64,000 bases of DNA from Shewanella sp. VB17 (lineage in GTDB: Bacteria > Pseudomonadota > Gammaproteobacteria > Enterobacterales > Shewanellaceae), in contig NZ_JABRVS010000001.1 in NCBI RefSeq assembly GCF_013248905.1, positions 372,001 through 436,000 of the forward strand. Direction: 5' to 3'. This document shows positions 44,344 through 51,422 of this stretch, piece by piece. The notes under the pieces were generated by a model. The model saw only the letters and a list, made by a program, of their open reading frames with translations. It had not been told where the DNA came from and did not search any database. The translations under genes and the position numbers were made by a program. Numbering within the stretch: position 1 is the stretch's first letter; every line of letters begins with the position of its first letter.

Positions 44344-44426
44344 CCCAAGAATGGCACAACATCAGCCTTATATTCCACCACGACAAGCTTTTTAAGCATC
44401 GCCTTAATGGCAGGATTAACCCATGA
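44340..44426 (+). CDS. Possible 28-codon coupling peptide between flgH and flgI
   Basis: An ATG at 44340 overlaps the flgH stop (ATGA), runs for 28 codons and stops at 44424-44426, overlapping the flgI ATG at 44423 (ATGA again). Both overlaps are exact, so a ribosome could pass from flgH to flgI through it. The predicted peptide (MTQEWHNISLIFHHDKLFKH...) matches nothing known. It may be a chance frame in an intergenic spacer. Confidence 0.25.
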   Translation: MTQEWHNISLIFHHDKLFKHRLNGRINP

Positions 44427-45550
44427 ATAAAATGCTCACTTTTATGCTGAGTCTACTGCTCGTCTTGGTGGCTCAACAAGCATCAGCCGAAGGTCAAACC
44501 CGCTACCTGATGGACATCGTCGATGTACAAGGTATTCGAGAAAACCAATTGGTCGGCTATGGTTTGGTCGTCGGTCTGAGCGGAACTGGTGACCGTTCTC
44601 AGGTCAAATTCACCAGTCAATCTGTGGTTAACATGTTGAAGCAATTTGGAGTTCAGATTGATGATAAAAGCAATCCAAAACTCAAAAACGTTGCAGCAGT
44701 TGCAGTACATGCCATGGTGCCTCCACTGGCAAGTCCAGGGCAAACTTTAAACGTGACCGTTTCTTCACTTGGTGATGCTAAAAGCTTGCGCGGCGGCACG
44801 CTTTTAATGACCCCACTACGGGCGGTTGATGGTGAAATTTATGCCGTCGCCCAAGGCAATATGGTTGTCGGTGGAGTGTCAGCTCAGGGCCGCAATGGCA
44901 GTTCTGTGACCATTAATGTGCCCACGGTTGGCACTATTCCTAATGGCGCGTTACTTGAAGCATCGATGAAAAGTAACTTCACTGAATCTAAAGACATCGT
45001 GCTTAACCTACGCGCACCAAGCTTTATGACGGCCCGTAATATAGAACGTACAATCAACGCGCTCTTTGGTCCTGACGTCGCTCAAGCAGACAGCAGTGCC
45101 AAGGTCATCGTCAGTGCGCCAAAGTCCAAGCGAGAGCGGGTCACTTTTATGTCGATGCTTGAAGAGTTACAAATAGAGCAAGGCCGTAAACTACCTCGAG
45201 TCGTCTTTAACAGCCGCACTGGTACTGTGGTGATGGGAGGAGGTGTTGTAGTGAGAAAAGCAGCCGTAAGCCATGGCAACCTGACGGTTACCATCGTTGA
45301 AAAAGACAGTGTCAGTCAGCCAAACAGCGCACTTTTTGGAGAGGCTGCGGGTGAAACCGTGGTTACCACAGACAGCAAGGTTGATATCAATACCGGTAAT
45401 GGCCATATGTTTGTTTGGCCAGAAGGCATCGCCCTCGATGAAATCGTCAGAGCCATTAACAGCTTAGGGGCGTCGCCGATGGATTTAATGGCCATACTAC
45501 AAGCACTTAACGAAGCGGGGGCATTAGAAGCCGAGTTGGTGGTGATTTAA
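44423..45550 (+). CDS. flgI: Lateral flagellar P-ring protein FlgI
   Basis: The 375-residue protein has a signal peptide (about 1-22, ending QQASA) and the FlgI pattern: YLMDIVDVQGIRENQLVGYGLVVGLSGTGD, VAAVAVHAMVPPLASPGQTLNVTVSSLGDAKSLRGGTLLMTPL and VVFNSRTGTVVMGGGVVV. It is exported by Sec and forms the periplasmic P ring with FlgA help. The C-terminus INSLGASPMDLMAILQALNEAGAL is standard. Confidence 0.96.
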   Translation: MNKMLTFMLSLLLVLVAQQASAEGQTRYLMDIVDVQGIRENQLVGYGLVVGLSGTGDRSQVKFTSQSVVNMLKQFGVQIDDKSNPKLKNVAAVAVHAMVPPLASPGQTLNVTVSSLGDAKSLRGGTLLMTPLRAVDGEIYAVAQGNMVVGGVSAQGRNGSSVTINVPTVGTIPNGALLEASMKSNFTESKDIVLNLRAPSFMTARNIERTINALFGPDVAQADSSAKVIVSAPKSKRERVTFMSMLEELQIEQGRKLPRVVFNSRTGTVVMGGGVVVRKAAVSHGNLTVTIVEKDSVSQPNSALFGEAAGETVVTTDSKVDINTGNGHMFVWPEGIALDEIVRAINSLGASPMDLMAILQALNEAGALEAELVVI

Positions 45551-45605
45551 TGATACGTCTCAATTTATCCGCTTACTTTACCTCATTACAGCGAGAAACA
45601 GGCCA

Positions 45606-46034
45606 ATGAAATTAGATAACGACCATGGCTATTTAAAGCAAATGAACGCAGCCGAGCTGATAAAAGCTAATGGCGAATATGGCGCACTTGAACTGGTGAG
45701 CCAGCAATTTGAAGCTCAATTTCTGCAAACCGTCTTAAAGCAGATGCGCAGCGCATCGGACGTGATGGCGGATAAAGATAGCCCGCTATCGTCACAAAAT
45801 GATGGCATGTACCGTGACTGGCACGATGCCGAGTTGGCGGGGCGTTTAAGCCAAATGCAAAGCACAGGGTTGGCTAGTGTGATGACCAAACAATTAGCGG
45901 GGGCACTTAAGTCCGAGCCACAAACGGTCGCCTCTACTAATCAAGCAAGTACCAATACTGTGATTAGCCAGAGTGGCACAACAGCGATGCAGCCTGCGCT
46001 TATTGTGCCAGTCATGGCCAAGCCAAATGAATGA
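45606..46034 (+). CDS. flgJ: Lateral rod-assembly protein FlgJ, rod-binding domain only
   Basis: The 142-residue product contains the FlgJ N-terminal rod-cap domain: ELVSQQFEAQFLQTVLKQMRSASDVMADKDSPLSSQNDGMYRDWHDAELAGRLSQMQSTGLASVMTKQL. The C-terminal muramidase domain of two-domain FlgJ proteins is absent, and the next gene is flgK, so no peptidoglycan hydrolase is encoded adjacent. The single-domain form is known in other lineages. A separate lytic enzyme elsewhere must supply the activity. Confidence 0.9.
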   Translation: MKLDNDHGYLKQMNAAELIKANGEYGALELVSQQFEAQFLQTVLKQMRSASDVMADKDSPLSSQNDGMYRDWHDAELAGRLSQMQSTGLASVMTKQLAGALKSEPQTVASTNQASTNTVISQSGTTAMQPALIVPVMAKPNE

Positions 46035-46082
46035 TTGATGTGGCAACAACAGCCAAAGTCATAGAGAATAAAAGGATACAAA

Positions 46083-47456
46083 ATGAGCATGTTAAATATT
46101 GGTTTATCAGGGTTAAATGCCAGTATGGCAGCCATGAATTCCCTCTCAAACAATCTTTCTAATGCGACAGTGGCAGGGTATTCACGCCAACAGGTGATGA
46201 TGAGTTCCGTCGGTAGCGACACATATGGCGGTGGCGCTGGTGTCATGGTTGACGGCGTGCGTCGTATTTCGGATCAATATGAAGTCGCTCAACTGTGGAA
46301 CACCACCAGCAAGGTGGGATTTTCTGAGGTTCAAGCCAGCTACCTTCGCCAAGCTGAACAGATTTTTAGTGCTGATGGTAACGATATCTCTCAAGGGCTA
46401 GATCAATTATTTGCCTCCTTGCACTCCGCCATGGAGCAACCCAATGAGATAGCTTATCGCCAAGGTATTTTAAACGAATCTAAAGCATTATCTCATAGAC
46501 TCAACTCCATCAGTGAGGGAGTTCAGTCACAGATGACCCAAATTGAAGGTCAGTTAGGCGCATCAGTTAAAGAAATTAATGCCCAATTACAGACCATCGC
46601 TAAATTCAATAAAGAGATCCAAGCTGCAGGTAACAAGCATAACGTCCCATTAACGCTGTTAGATGCTCGCGATGCTGCCATCGACGATTTAGCCGCCATT
46701 GTTGATATTAACGTGGTTGAAGACAGCAACAATATGATCAATATTTCGCTGTCGAAAGGGCAGCCGCTGCTCGCTGGTAAAACAGCGTCAAGGTTAACCC
46801 TATCACCGGATCCCAGCACCCCTAATAAGAGCCAAATTAGTATCGAGTTCGGCCAATCACGCTTTGCTGTCGACGAAGGTGCTGGTGGTAGCTTAGGTGG
46901 TCTGCTCGACTACCGTGATAACAGCCTAGCGGGATCTAAGGCATTTATTGATGAACTCGCCACCACCATGGCCGAGGAATTCAATTCGGTGCTACAAGGC
47001 GGAAAAGATCTTAATGGTGACTCCCCCACTCAAGACTTATTCAGCTATGATCCTCGCAACCCCTCAGCTAGCTTTAAAGTCAGCTCAGGCTTTAGCGCTG
47101 AAATGTTGGCCTTAGGTAAAGATGGCACCCCAGGTGACAATAGTAATCTTAAAGCGTTAGCCAAAATTGCCGAAGCCAACTTCGATTTTAATTCCCTCGG
47201 TGTCGATGTCACCATGGGAGATGCCTTTGCCAGTAAAATTGGAACACTGGGTTCAGCCTCTCGCCAAGCATCGATAAGTGCAAAAACCGATCTCACACTG
47301 CAAAGGGACGCGCAAGCTCAATGGTCAAGCACCAGTGGCGTCAACACAGATGAAGAAGGGGCGAATCTGCTCATGTATCAGCAAGCATATCAAGCCAACG
47401 CTAAGGTTATATCGGCGGCAGATAAACTATTTCAAACCATACTCAACACCATTTAA
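46083..47456 (+). CDS. flgK: Lateral hook-associated protein 1 (FlgK)
   Basis: The 457-residue protein has MSMLNIGLSGLNASMAAMNSLSNNLSNATVAGYSRQQVMMSS at the N-terminus and SGVNTDEEGANLLMYQQAYQANAKVISAADKLFQTILNTI at the C-terminus. These are the FlgK/FlgE-type terminal helices, and DLDQLF-type coiled-coil segments lie between. It joins hook and filament. The FlgN chaperone encoded at the left of the locus should escort it. Confidence 0.95.
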   Translation: MSMLNIGLSGLNASMAAMNSLSNNLSNATVAGYSRQQVMMSSVGSDTYGGGAGVMVDGVRRISDQYEVAQLWNTTSKVGFSEVQASYLRQAEQIFSADGNDISQGLDQLFASLHSAMEQPNEIAYRQGILNESKALSHRLNSISEGVQSQMTQIEGQLGASVKEINAQLQTIAKFNKEIQAAGNKHNVPLTLLDARDAAIDDLAAIVDINVVEDSNNMINISLSKGQPLLAGKTASRLTLSPDPSTPNKSQISIEFGQSRFAVDEGAGGSLGGLLDYRDNSLAGSKAFIDELATTMAEEFNSVLQGGKDLNGDSPTQDLFSYDPRNPSASFKVSSGFSAEMLALGKDGTPGDNSNLKALAKIAEANFDFNSLGVDVTMGDAFASKIGTLGSASRQASISAKTDLTLQRDAQAQWSSTSGVNTDEEGANLLMYQQAYQANAKVISAADKLFQTILNTI

Positions 47457-47468
47457 GGACGCCTAAAT

Positions 47469-48386
47469 ATGCGAGTCAGCACCTTCAACACATATAGCAG
47501 TAGCCTTTACCGCATGCAAAACCTCACTAGCGAAATTGCTAAACTCAATGAGATGCAGGCAACGAGTACATCGATACTGCGCCCGTCAGATGACCCAATA
47601 GGGTCAGTAAAGATGATTGGTAATCAAAGGGATATGGCCGCCACCGAACAATATATTAATAATATCGAGTCGCTAAGCAGCAGTTTTAGCCGCGCAGAAA
47701 CCAACCTTTCTAGCGTGGTCGAACTGCAAAACCGCATGCGAGAAATAACCATTAGCGCCAATAATGGCAGCTTATCGCCCAAAGACAGAGCCGCTTATGG
47801 CGCTGAAATGAGTGAGCTACTTGGCGCGTTTACCGACACACTTAATGCCAAAGATGAAAGTGGTAACTACCTATTTTCAGGTAACAAAACCGATACAGCC
47901 CCGATCGCTATCGACGACAGTGGTCACTACACCTACCAGGGTGACAATAAACTGCGCGAAGTACAGACTTCCAGCTCATCATGGGTGTCAGCCAATGTCA
48001 CCGGCGATGCGCTGATTTTCTCTAATGGCAGTGATGATATTCTTAATCAGACTCAAGATTTTATCAAAGCGCTCAAAGACCCTGCCCTTGCACCGGGTAA
48101 TGCCGCGTTCGATGACGTGGCCACCGCCATGTTAGAGAGCTTAGATGACACCTTAACCAGCACCAGCCGGGCTATCACTGACATAGGAGGTAAGCAAAAC
48201 AGTTTATCTCTGGTGCAGTCATCTCATGAAGAAATGAAATTATTTAACGACACCGTGATTGGTGAAATTCAAGGGCTAGATCATCCTAAGGCACAAGCCG
48301 AAATAACCGCTAATCTGGTCGTGCTTGAGATCACCCAAAAAACCTTTGTACAAGTCAGCCAACTGTCCCTGTTTAATCAGCTGTAA
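47469..48386 (+). CDS. flgL: Lateral hook-associated protein 3 (FlgL)
   Basis: The 305-residue protein has MRVSTFNTYSSSLYRMQNLTSEIAKLNEMQATSTSILRPSDDPIGSVKMIG at the N-terminus, flagellin-like helices with ESLSSSFSRAETNLSSVVELQNRMREITISANNGSLSPKDRAAYGAEMSELLGAFTDTLNAKDESGNYLFSG, and the C-terminal VLEITQKTFVQVSQLSLFNQL. The YLFSG element and PSDDP are FlgL signatures. It is followed after 9 bases by an unnamed flagellin-like gene. Confidence 0.95.
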   Translation: MRVSTFNTYSSSLYRMQNLTSEIAKLNEMQATSTSILRPSDDPIGSVKMIGNQRDMAATEQYINNIESLSSSFSRAETNLSSVVELQNRMREITISANNGSLSPKDRAAYGAEMSELLGAFTDTLNAKDESGNYLFSGNKTDTAPIAIDDSGHYTYQGDNKLREVQTSSSSWVSANVTGDALIFSNGSDDILNQTQDFIKALKDPALAPGNAAFDDVATAMLESLDDTLTSTSRAITDIGGKQNSLSLVQSSHEEMKLFNDTVIGEIQGLDHPKAQAEITANLVVLEITQKTFVQVSQLSLFNQL

Positions 48387-48395
48387 GAGAGTAAA

Positions 48396-49460
48396 ATGAT
48401 TAAAGGTGTTTCCGATAGTCTAAGTGTTCAGCAGCGCAGCCCAAGTGTCGTGGCTGCCACGCTTGATAGACAACAAGATAAGCCGACATTTACCGCACCA
48501 GCGTCGGCTCTTTCTCCTCACAGATTGAGGGTTTACCAGCAATGGGCTAATGTCACCCGTGGTCAACACACGATCTCCGCCTCCCAAGTGGCTGAGCAAG
48601 GTATGCGGCACATTATGGTGCAATTAACCCAGCTCAACAGGCTGGTAAAAGATGCACAATCCTGTGGTGGCGATCAGCGTGCTGAAAAAATCAACGAGGC
48701 TGTCTTACTGCAGGACCACCTTGCACACTTACATATCACTTATCAGCATAAACCTTTGCTGGATCATCAATTCAACCTGATTTCGGCTAAACGCCCATCC
48801 AGTCCAAGGCAGTTCGTTTTACGCTCTATTGAGTTAGCGCAACCCAAATCACGTCAGGAACGCATTTTAATTCAAGTTGATGCCAAGTCAGTCGCCATTT
48901 TACTGCCAGCACAACAAACCCAAGCTGCGCTCAGAGCTGTGTTAGCCCCCAAGCTCGCCCAATTAGCCATCAGTATCGCGCCATCTGCTCCTGCGTCATC
49001 AACGACATCAAGTGCATCAGCACTGACCACCTCAGTATCCACCACACGTTATTTGTGTGATCAAGCCTGCTGGCAAAAAATCAGCGCTGGCATTATGATG
49101 ACCGGGCAAGGCCAAAGGCTACCAGCAGGTGAGGCGAGGATCATCAAGGTTGACGAGCAACTCAGCTGGCAAGATCCCCGAGAGTGGGGTTTTAATAGCA
49201 ATGCAGAGCTCAAACACACCACGGCTAAAATCGATAAATCCCTGTTTAAACTCCAACAGCAACTTCGCGAGCTTAATCAGTCAAGCAGCAAGATACAAAG
49301 GCAGCTGCAGCGAGCCCACACCTACAATGCCCATGAACTCGAACAAATGCTGTTGCACTTAGCGCCGTTAATGCAAGCCAATCCCTTTTCATTGCAAATG
49401 CGCTCAATCATGGCGCAGGCTAACGTCACCCGCTTACAGGTATCATCGCTGCTAGAATAG
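48396..49460 (+). CDS. Unrecognised protein with flagellin-like ends, between flgL and lafA
   Basis: The 354-residue product has no family I can name. The N-terminal half (about 35-130) reads like a flagellin D1 region: HRLRVYQQWANVTRGQHTISASQVAEQGM, then MVQLTQLNRLVKDAQSCGG and LQDHLAHLHITYQHKPLLD, where the last part mimics the FxGxxLLDG element. The C-terminus (MRSIMAQANVTRLQVSSLL) resembles flagellin's MLAQANQxxxxVLSLL. A Ser/Thr/Ala-rich linker (about 198-222) separates the parts, and two Cys (CDQACW) follow. It is probably a divergent flagellar structural protein or a chaperone-like decoy. It is cotranscribed with flgL (9-base gap). Homology is inferred by eye only. Confidence 0.6.
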   Translation: MIKGVSDSLSVQQRSPSVVAATLDRQQDKPTFTAPASALSPHRLRVYQQWANVTRGQHTISASQVAEQGMRHIMVQLTQLNRLVKDAQSCGGDQRAEKINEAVLLQDHLAHLHITYQHKPLLDHQFNLISAKRPSSPRQFVLRSIELAQPKSRQERILIQVDAKSVAILLPAQQTQAALRAVLAPKLAQLAISIAPSAPASSTTSSASALTTSVSTTRYLCDQACWQKISAGIMMTGQGQRLPAGEARIIKVDEQLSWQDPREWGFNSNAELKHTTAKIDKSLFKLQQQLRELNQSSSKIQRQLQRAHTYNAHELEQMLLHLAPLMQANPFSLQMRSIMAQANVTRLQVSSLLE

Positions 49461-49640
49461 ATAGGTAAGCAAAATATCCATAAACTTAATCCTTTCTCTT
49501 TCTTCTCGCTGTCATTCATCATCGTATCTGCAAAAATGCAGTAAAATTTGAGCGGTCACATCAATAGTTAAATAAAAAGTAAAAATAAATATCGCAATAT
49601 AAACAATACTTTACAAATAACTCTTCATTTATTTTTATTA

Positions 49641-49667
49641 ACATCTTTCAGTTTGTTAAGCCGATGT
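49641..49667 (+). promoter_or_regulatory. Candidate sigma-28 promoter for lateral flagellin
   Basis: GCCGATGT at 49660-49667 matches the sigma-28 -10 element GCCGATAA at six of eight positions. With an 11-base spacer the -35 would be ACATCTTT, a poor match to TAAAGTTT. A start near 49676 would leave a leader of about 47 bases with AAGGAAG before the flagellin ATG. Confidence 0.4.
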
Positions 49668-49722
49668 CGTTTTAATACTGTAGATACACAATAAGTTACT
49701 TAAACATTTAAAGGAAGACATT

Positions 49723-50904
49723 ATGCTATCTGTTATGACTAATAATTCGTCAAACATCGCCCAAAACTCAGTCAATAAAAACGCCGACCTACTTAGCAAC
49801 GCCATGGAGCGTCTGTCAACGGGTCTGCGTATCAACAGCGCCGCTGACGATGCTGCGGGTTTACAAATCGCCACGCGTATGAATGCCAACGTCACTGGCA
49901 TGGAAACCGCTAACCGTAACGTATCCGATGCCACCTCTATGCTGCAAACCGCCGATGGCTCGTTAGATGAGCTCAACACCATTGCTAACCGCATGAAAGA
50001 GCTCACCACCCAAGCGGCAAACGGTGTTAACACCAGTAAAGATCTTGTGGCACTCAATAACGAGTTTAAAGAGCTAGGCGCTGAAATGGTCCGCATCGTG
50101 GAAGAGACCACTTATGCGGGCAATGACTTGTTTGGCAAACTCGACGGCACTGGCACAACATTCCAAATCGGTGCTGGCTCAGATGAAACCCTCAATGTCG
50201 GCATCGACAGCCAGGGCCTTAAAGACGCAATAGGAGAATTGGCTAAGGGCTTAGGCGCCGTCACAGCTGACTTTGACAATCGAACTGAAGACGTAGCAGA
50301 ACTAGCAAAACAAGAAGATGAAATAGTAGCCAGACAGCTCGTCATAGATGCAAAAGAGAATGGCTTGGACAAGACAGCTATAAACACTGCGGAGGGTGAC
50401 CTCGTGATCGCTCAAACTACTTATGATGCGATACCGACTCCGAGTGCAGCTGAAGTTGCTACGCTTGCTACAGCGAAGAAAGCTGTAACCGATGCTAAAG
50501 CAGACTTTCTGGTTGATAACAAAGATGCTTTGGCTGCTATAGCTGAAGATCAAAAATCACTTGATACAGATCAAAAATCCCTTGATAAAGCTAAAACAGA
50601 ACTGGATAAACTTGCCGCTGCTGCTGGTGGTACAGCCTCTATCGATAGCGTCAATGACATGATTGACACTATTGGTGAGCAACGCTCAGACTTGGGTGCC
50701 AACATCAACCGCTTGGGTCACACCGCCTCTAACTTGGCCAATGTGACTGAAAACACTAAAGCCGCTTCTGGCCGTATTATGGACGCTGATTTTGCTGCAG
50801 AAACTGCCAGCATGACTAAGAACCAGTTACTGGTACAAGCGGGCACTAAAATCTTGTCATCTGCCAACCAAAACACTGGCTTGGTGATGGGTCTATTACG
50901 TTAA
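49723..50904 (+). CDS. lafA: Lateral flagellin (LafA) with helical central insert
   Basis: The 393-residue flagellin has the N-terminal D0/D1 (LSNAMERLSTGLRINSAADDAAGLQIATRMNANVTGMETANRNVSDATSMLQTADGSLDELN) and the C-terminal D1/D0 (RLGHTASNLANVTENTKAASGRIMDADFAAETASMTKNQLLVQAGTKILSSANQNTGLVMGLLR). The centre (about 187-310) is not the usual beta-rich domain but a Lys/Asp/Ala-rich helical stretch with a tandem DQKSLD repeat. The gene is monocistronic with a terminator at 51012. Filament assembly should depend on the FliS chaperone encoded downstream. Confidence 0.94.
   Translation: MLSVMTNNSSNIAQNSVNKNADLLSNAMERLSTGLRINSAADDAAGLQIATRMNANVTGMETANRNVSDATSMLQTADGSLDELNTIANRMKELTTQAANGVNTSKDLVALNNEFKELGAEMVRIVEETTYAGNDLFGKLDGTGTTFQIGAGSDETLNVGIDSQGLKDAIGELAKGLGAVTADFDNRTEDVAELAKQEDEIVARQLVIDAKENGLDKTAINTAEGDLVIAQTTYDAIPTPSAAEVATLATAKKAVTDAKADFLVDNKDALAAIAEDQKSLDTDQKSLDKAKTELDKLAAAAGGTASIDSVNDMIDTIGEQRSDLGANINRLGHTASNLANVTENTKAASGRIMDADFAAETASMTKNQLLVQAGTKILSSANQNTGLVMGLLR
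50548..50589 (+). repeat. Tandem 21-base repeat inside the flagellin gene
   Basis: Two adjacent 21-base units begin GATCAAAAATC at 50548 and 50569 and differ at a few positions. They encode DQKSLDT and DQKSLDK, in phase with the reading frame, within the helical central region. Confidence 0.8.
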
Positions 50905-51011
50905 GCTAAACGTTACTGATTATAAGTGCTGGCTATACATCTGATTGATGGGTAGAGCGAGTTCGCTGTATCGCAAGATGTCTAGTCAATGCTGTATGTC
51001 ATGCAATATGT

Positions 51012-51034
51012 AAGGGGCGTTTAGCCCCTTTTTT
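51012..51034 (+). terminator. Intrinsic terminator after flagellin
   Basis: AAGGGGC (51012-51018) pairs with GCCCCTT (51024-51030) over a 5-base loop and continues into a T run to 51034, about 108 bases after the flagellin stop. Confidence 0.88.
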
Positions 51035-51074
51035 ATGGCTGTTTTCTATGGCTGTTTTCTATTGCTGTTTTTCT
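51035..51074. repeat. Three tandem 13-14-base repeats
   Basis: ATGGCTGTTTTCT is repeated at 51035 and 51048, then a 14-base variant ATTGCTGTTTTTCT follows at 51061. The array directly follows the lafA terminator. Confidence 0.7.
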
Positions 51075-51194
51075 ATGGTTTTTTTAGCATTTTAGCCACA
51101 TCAACTTTTTAACCACCTTATCTGCAGTTATTCCTTTAGCCCGCCTTGGCTGAGGTCGCCTTATTAAGCTGTACCAGTCTTAATGTCAATCATT

Positions 51195-51227
51195 GATTCA
51201 ATCATGGATTCAATCATGGATTCGATG
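51195..51227. repeat. Tandem 12-base repeats (GATTCAATCATG)
   Basis: GATTCAATCATG is exact at 51195-51206 and 51207-51218, with a partial third unit at 51219-51227. It lies about 150 bases upstream of the fliD sigma-54 promoter, where activator sites are expected, so it could bind a regulator. Confidence 0.6.
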
Positions 51228-51377
51228 GTTAGCGTGCATGGCGTTGACTTGCACAATGATGCAGTTGGCTCTAGTTGAGGAAGCACTACTTCCCCACGAG
51301 GTAACACAGGCGGAAAATTGCTTGATACAAGACGATACAAATAACCATTAAATCAATAAAAATCAAAGCTTAAACCT

Positions 51378-51393
51378 TGGCATGAAGTTTGCT
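51378..51393 (+). promoter_or_regulatory. Sigma-54 promoter for the fliD operon
   Basis: TGGCATG (51378-51384), four bases, then TTGCT (51389-51393) matches the sigma-54 consensus at nearly every position with exact GG/GC spacing. Predicted start is near 51404, 19 bases before the fliD ATG with AGGAGA between. Confidence 0.75.
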
Positions 51394-51422
51394 TTGTCAG
51401 TTTGAATAATCAGGAGATAAAT

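Larger units (their letters stand above)
50905..51422. other. 518-base spacer between lafA and fliD
   Basis: No gene. It contains the lafA terminator (51012-51034), two sets of short tandem repeats (51035-51074 and 51195-51227) and the fliD sigma-54 promoter (51378-51393). Confidence 0.7.
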
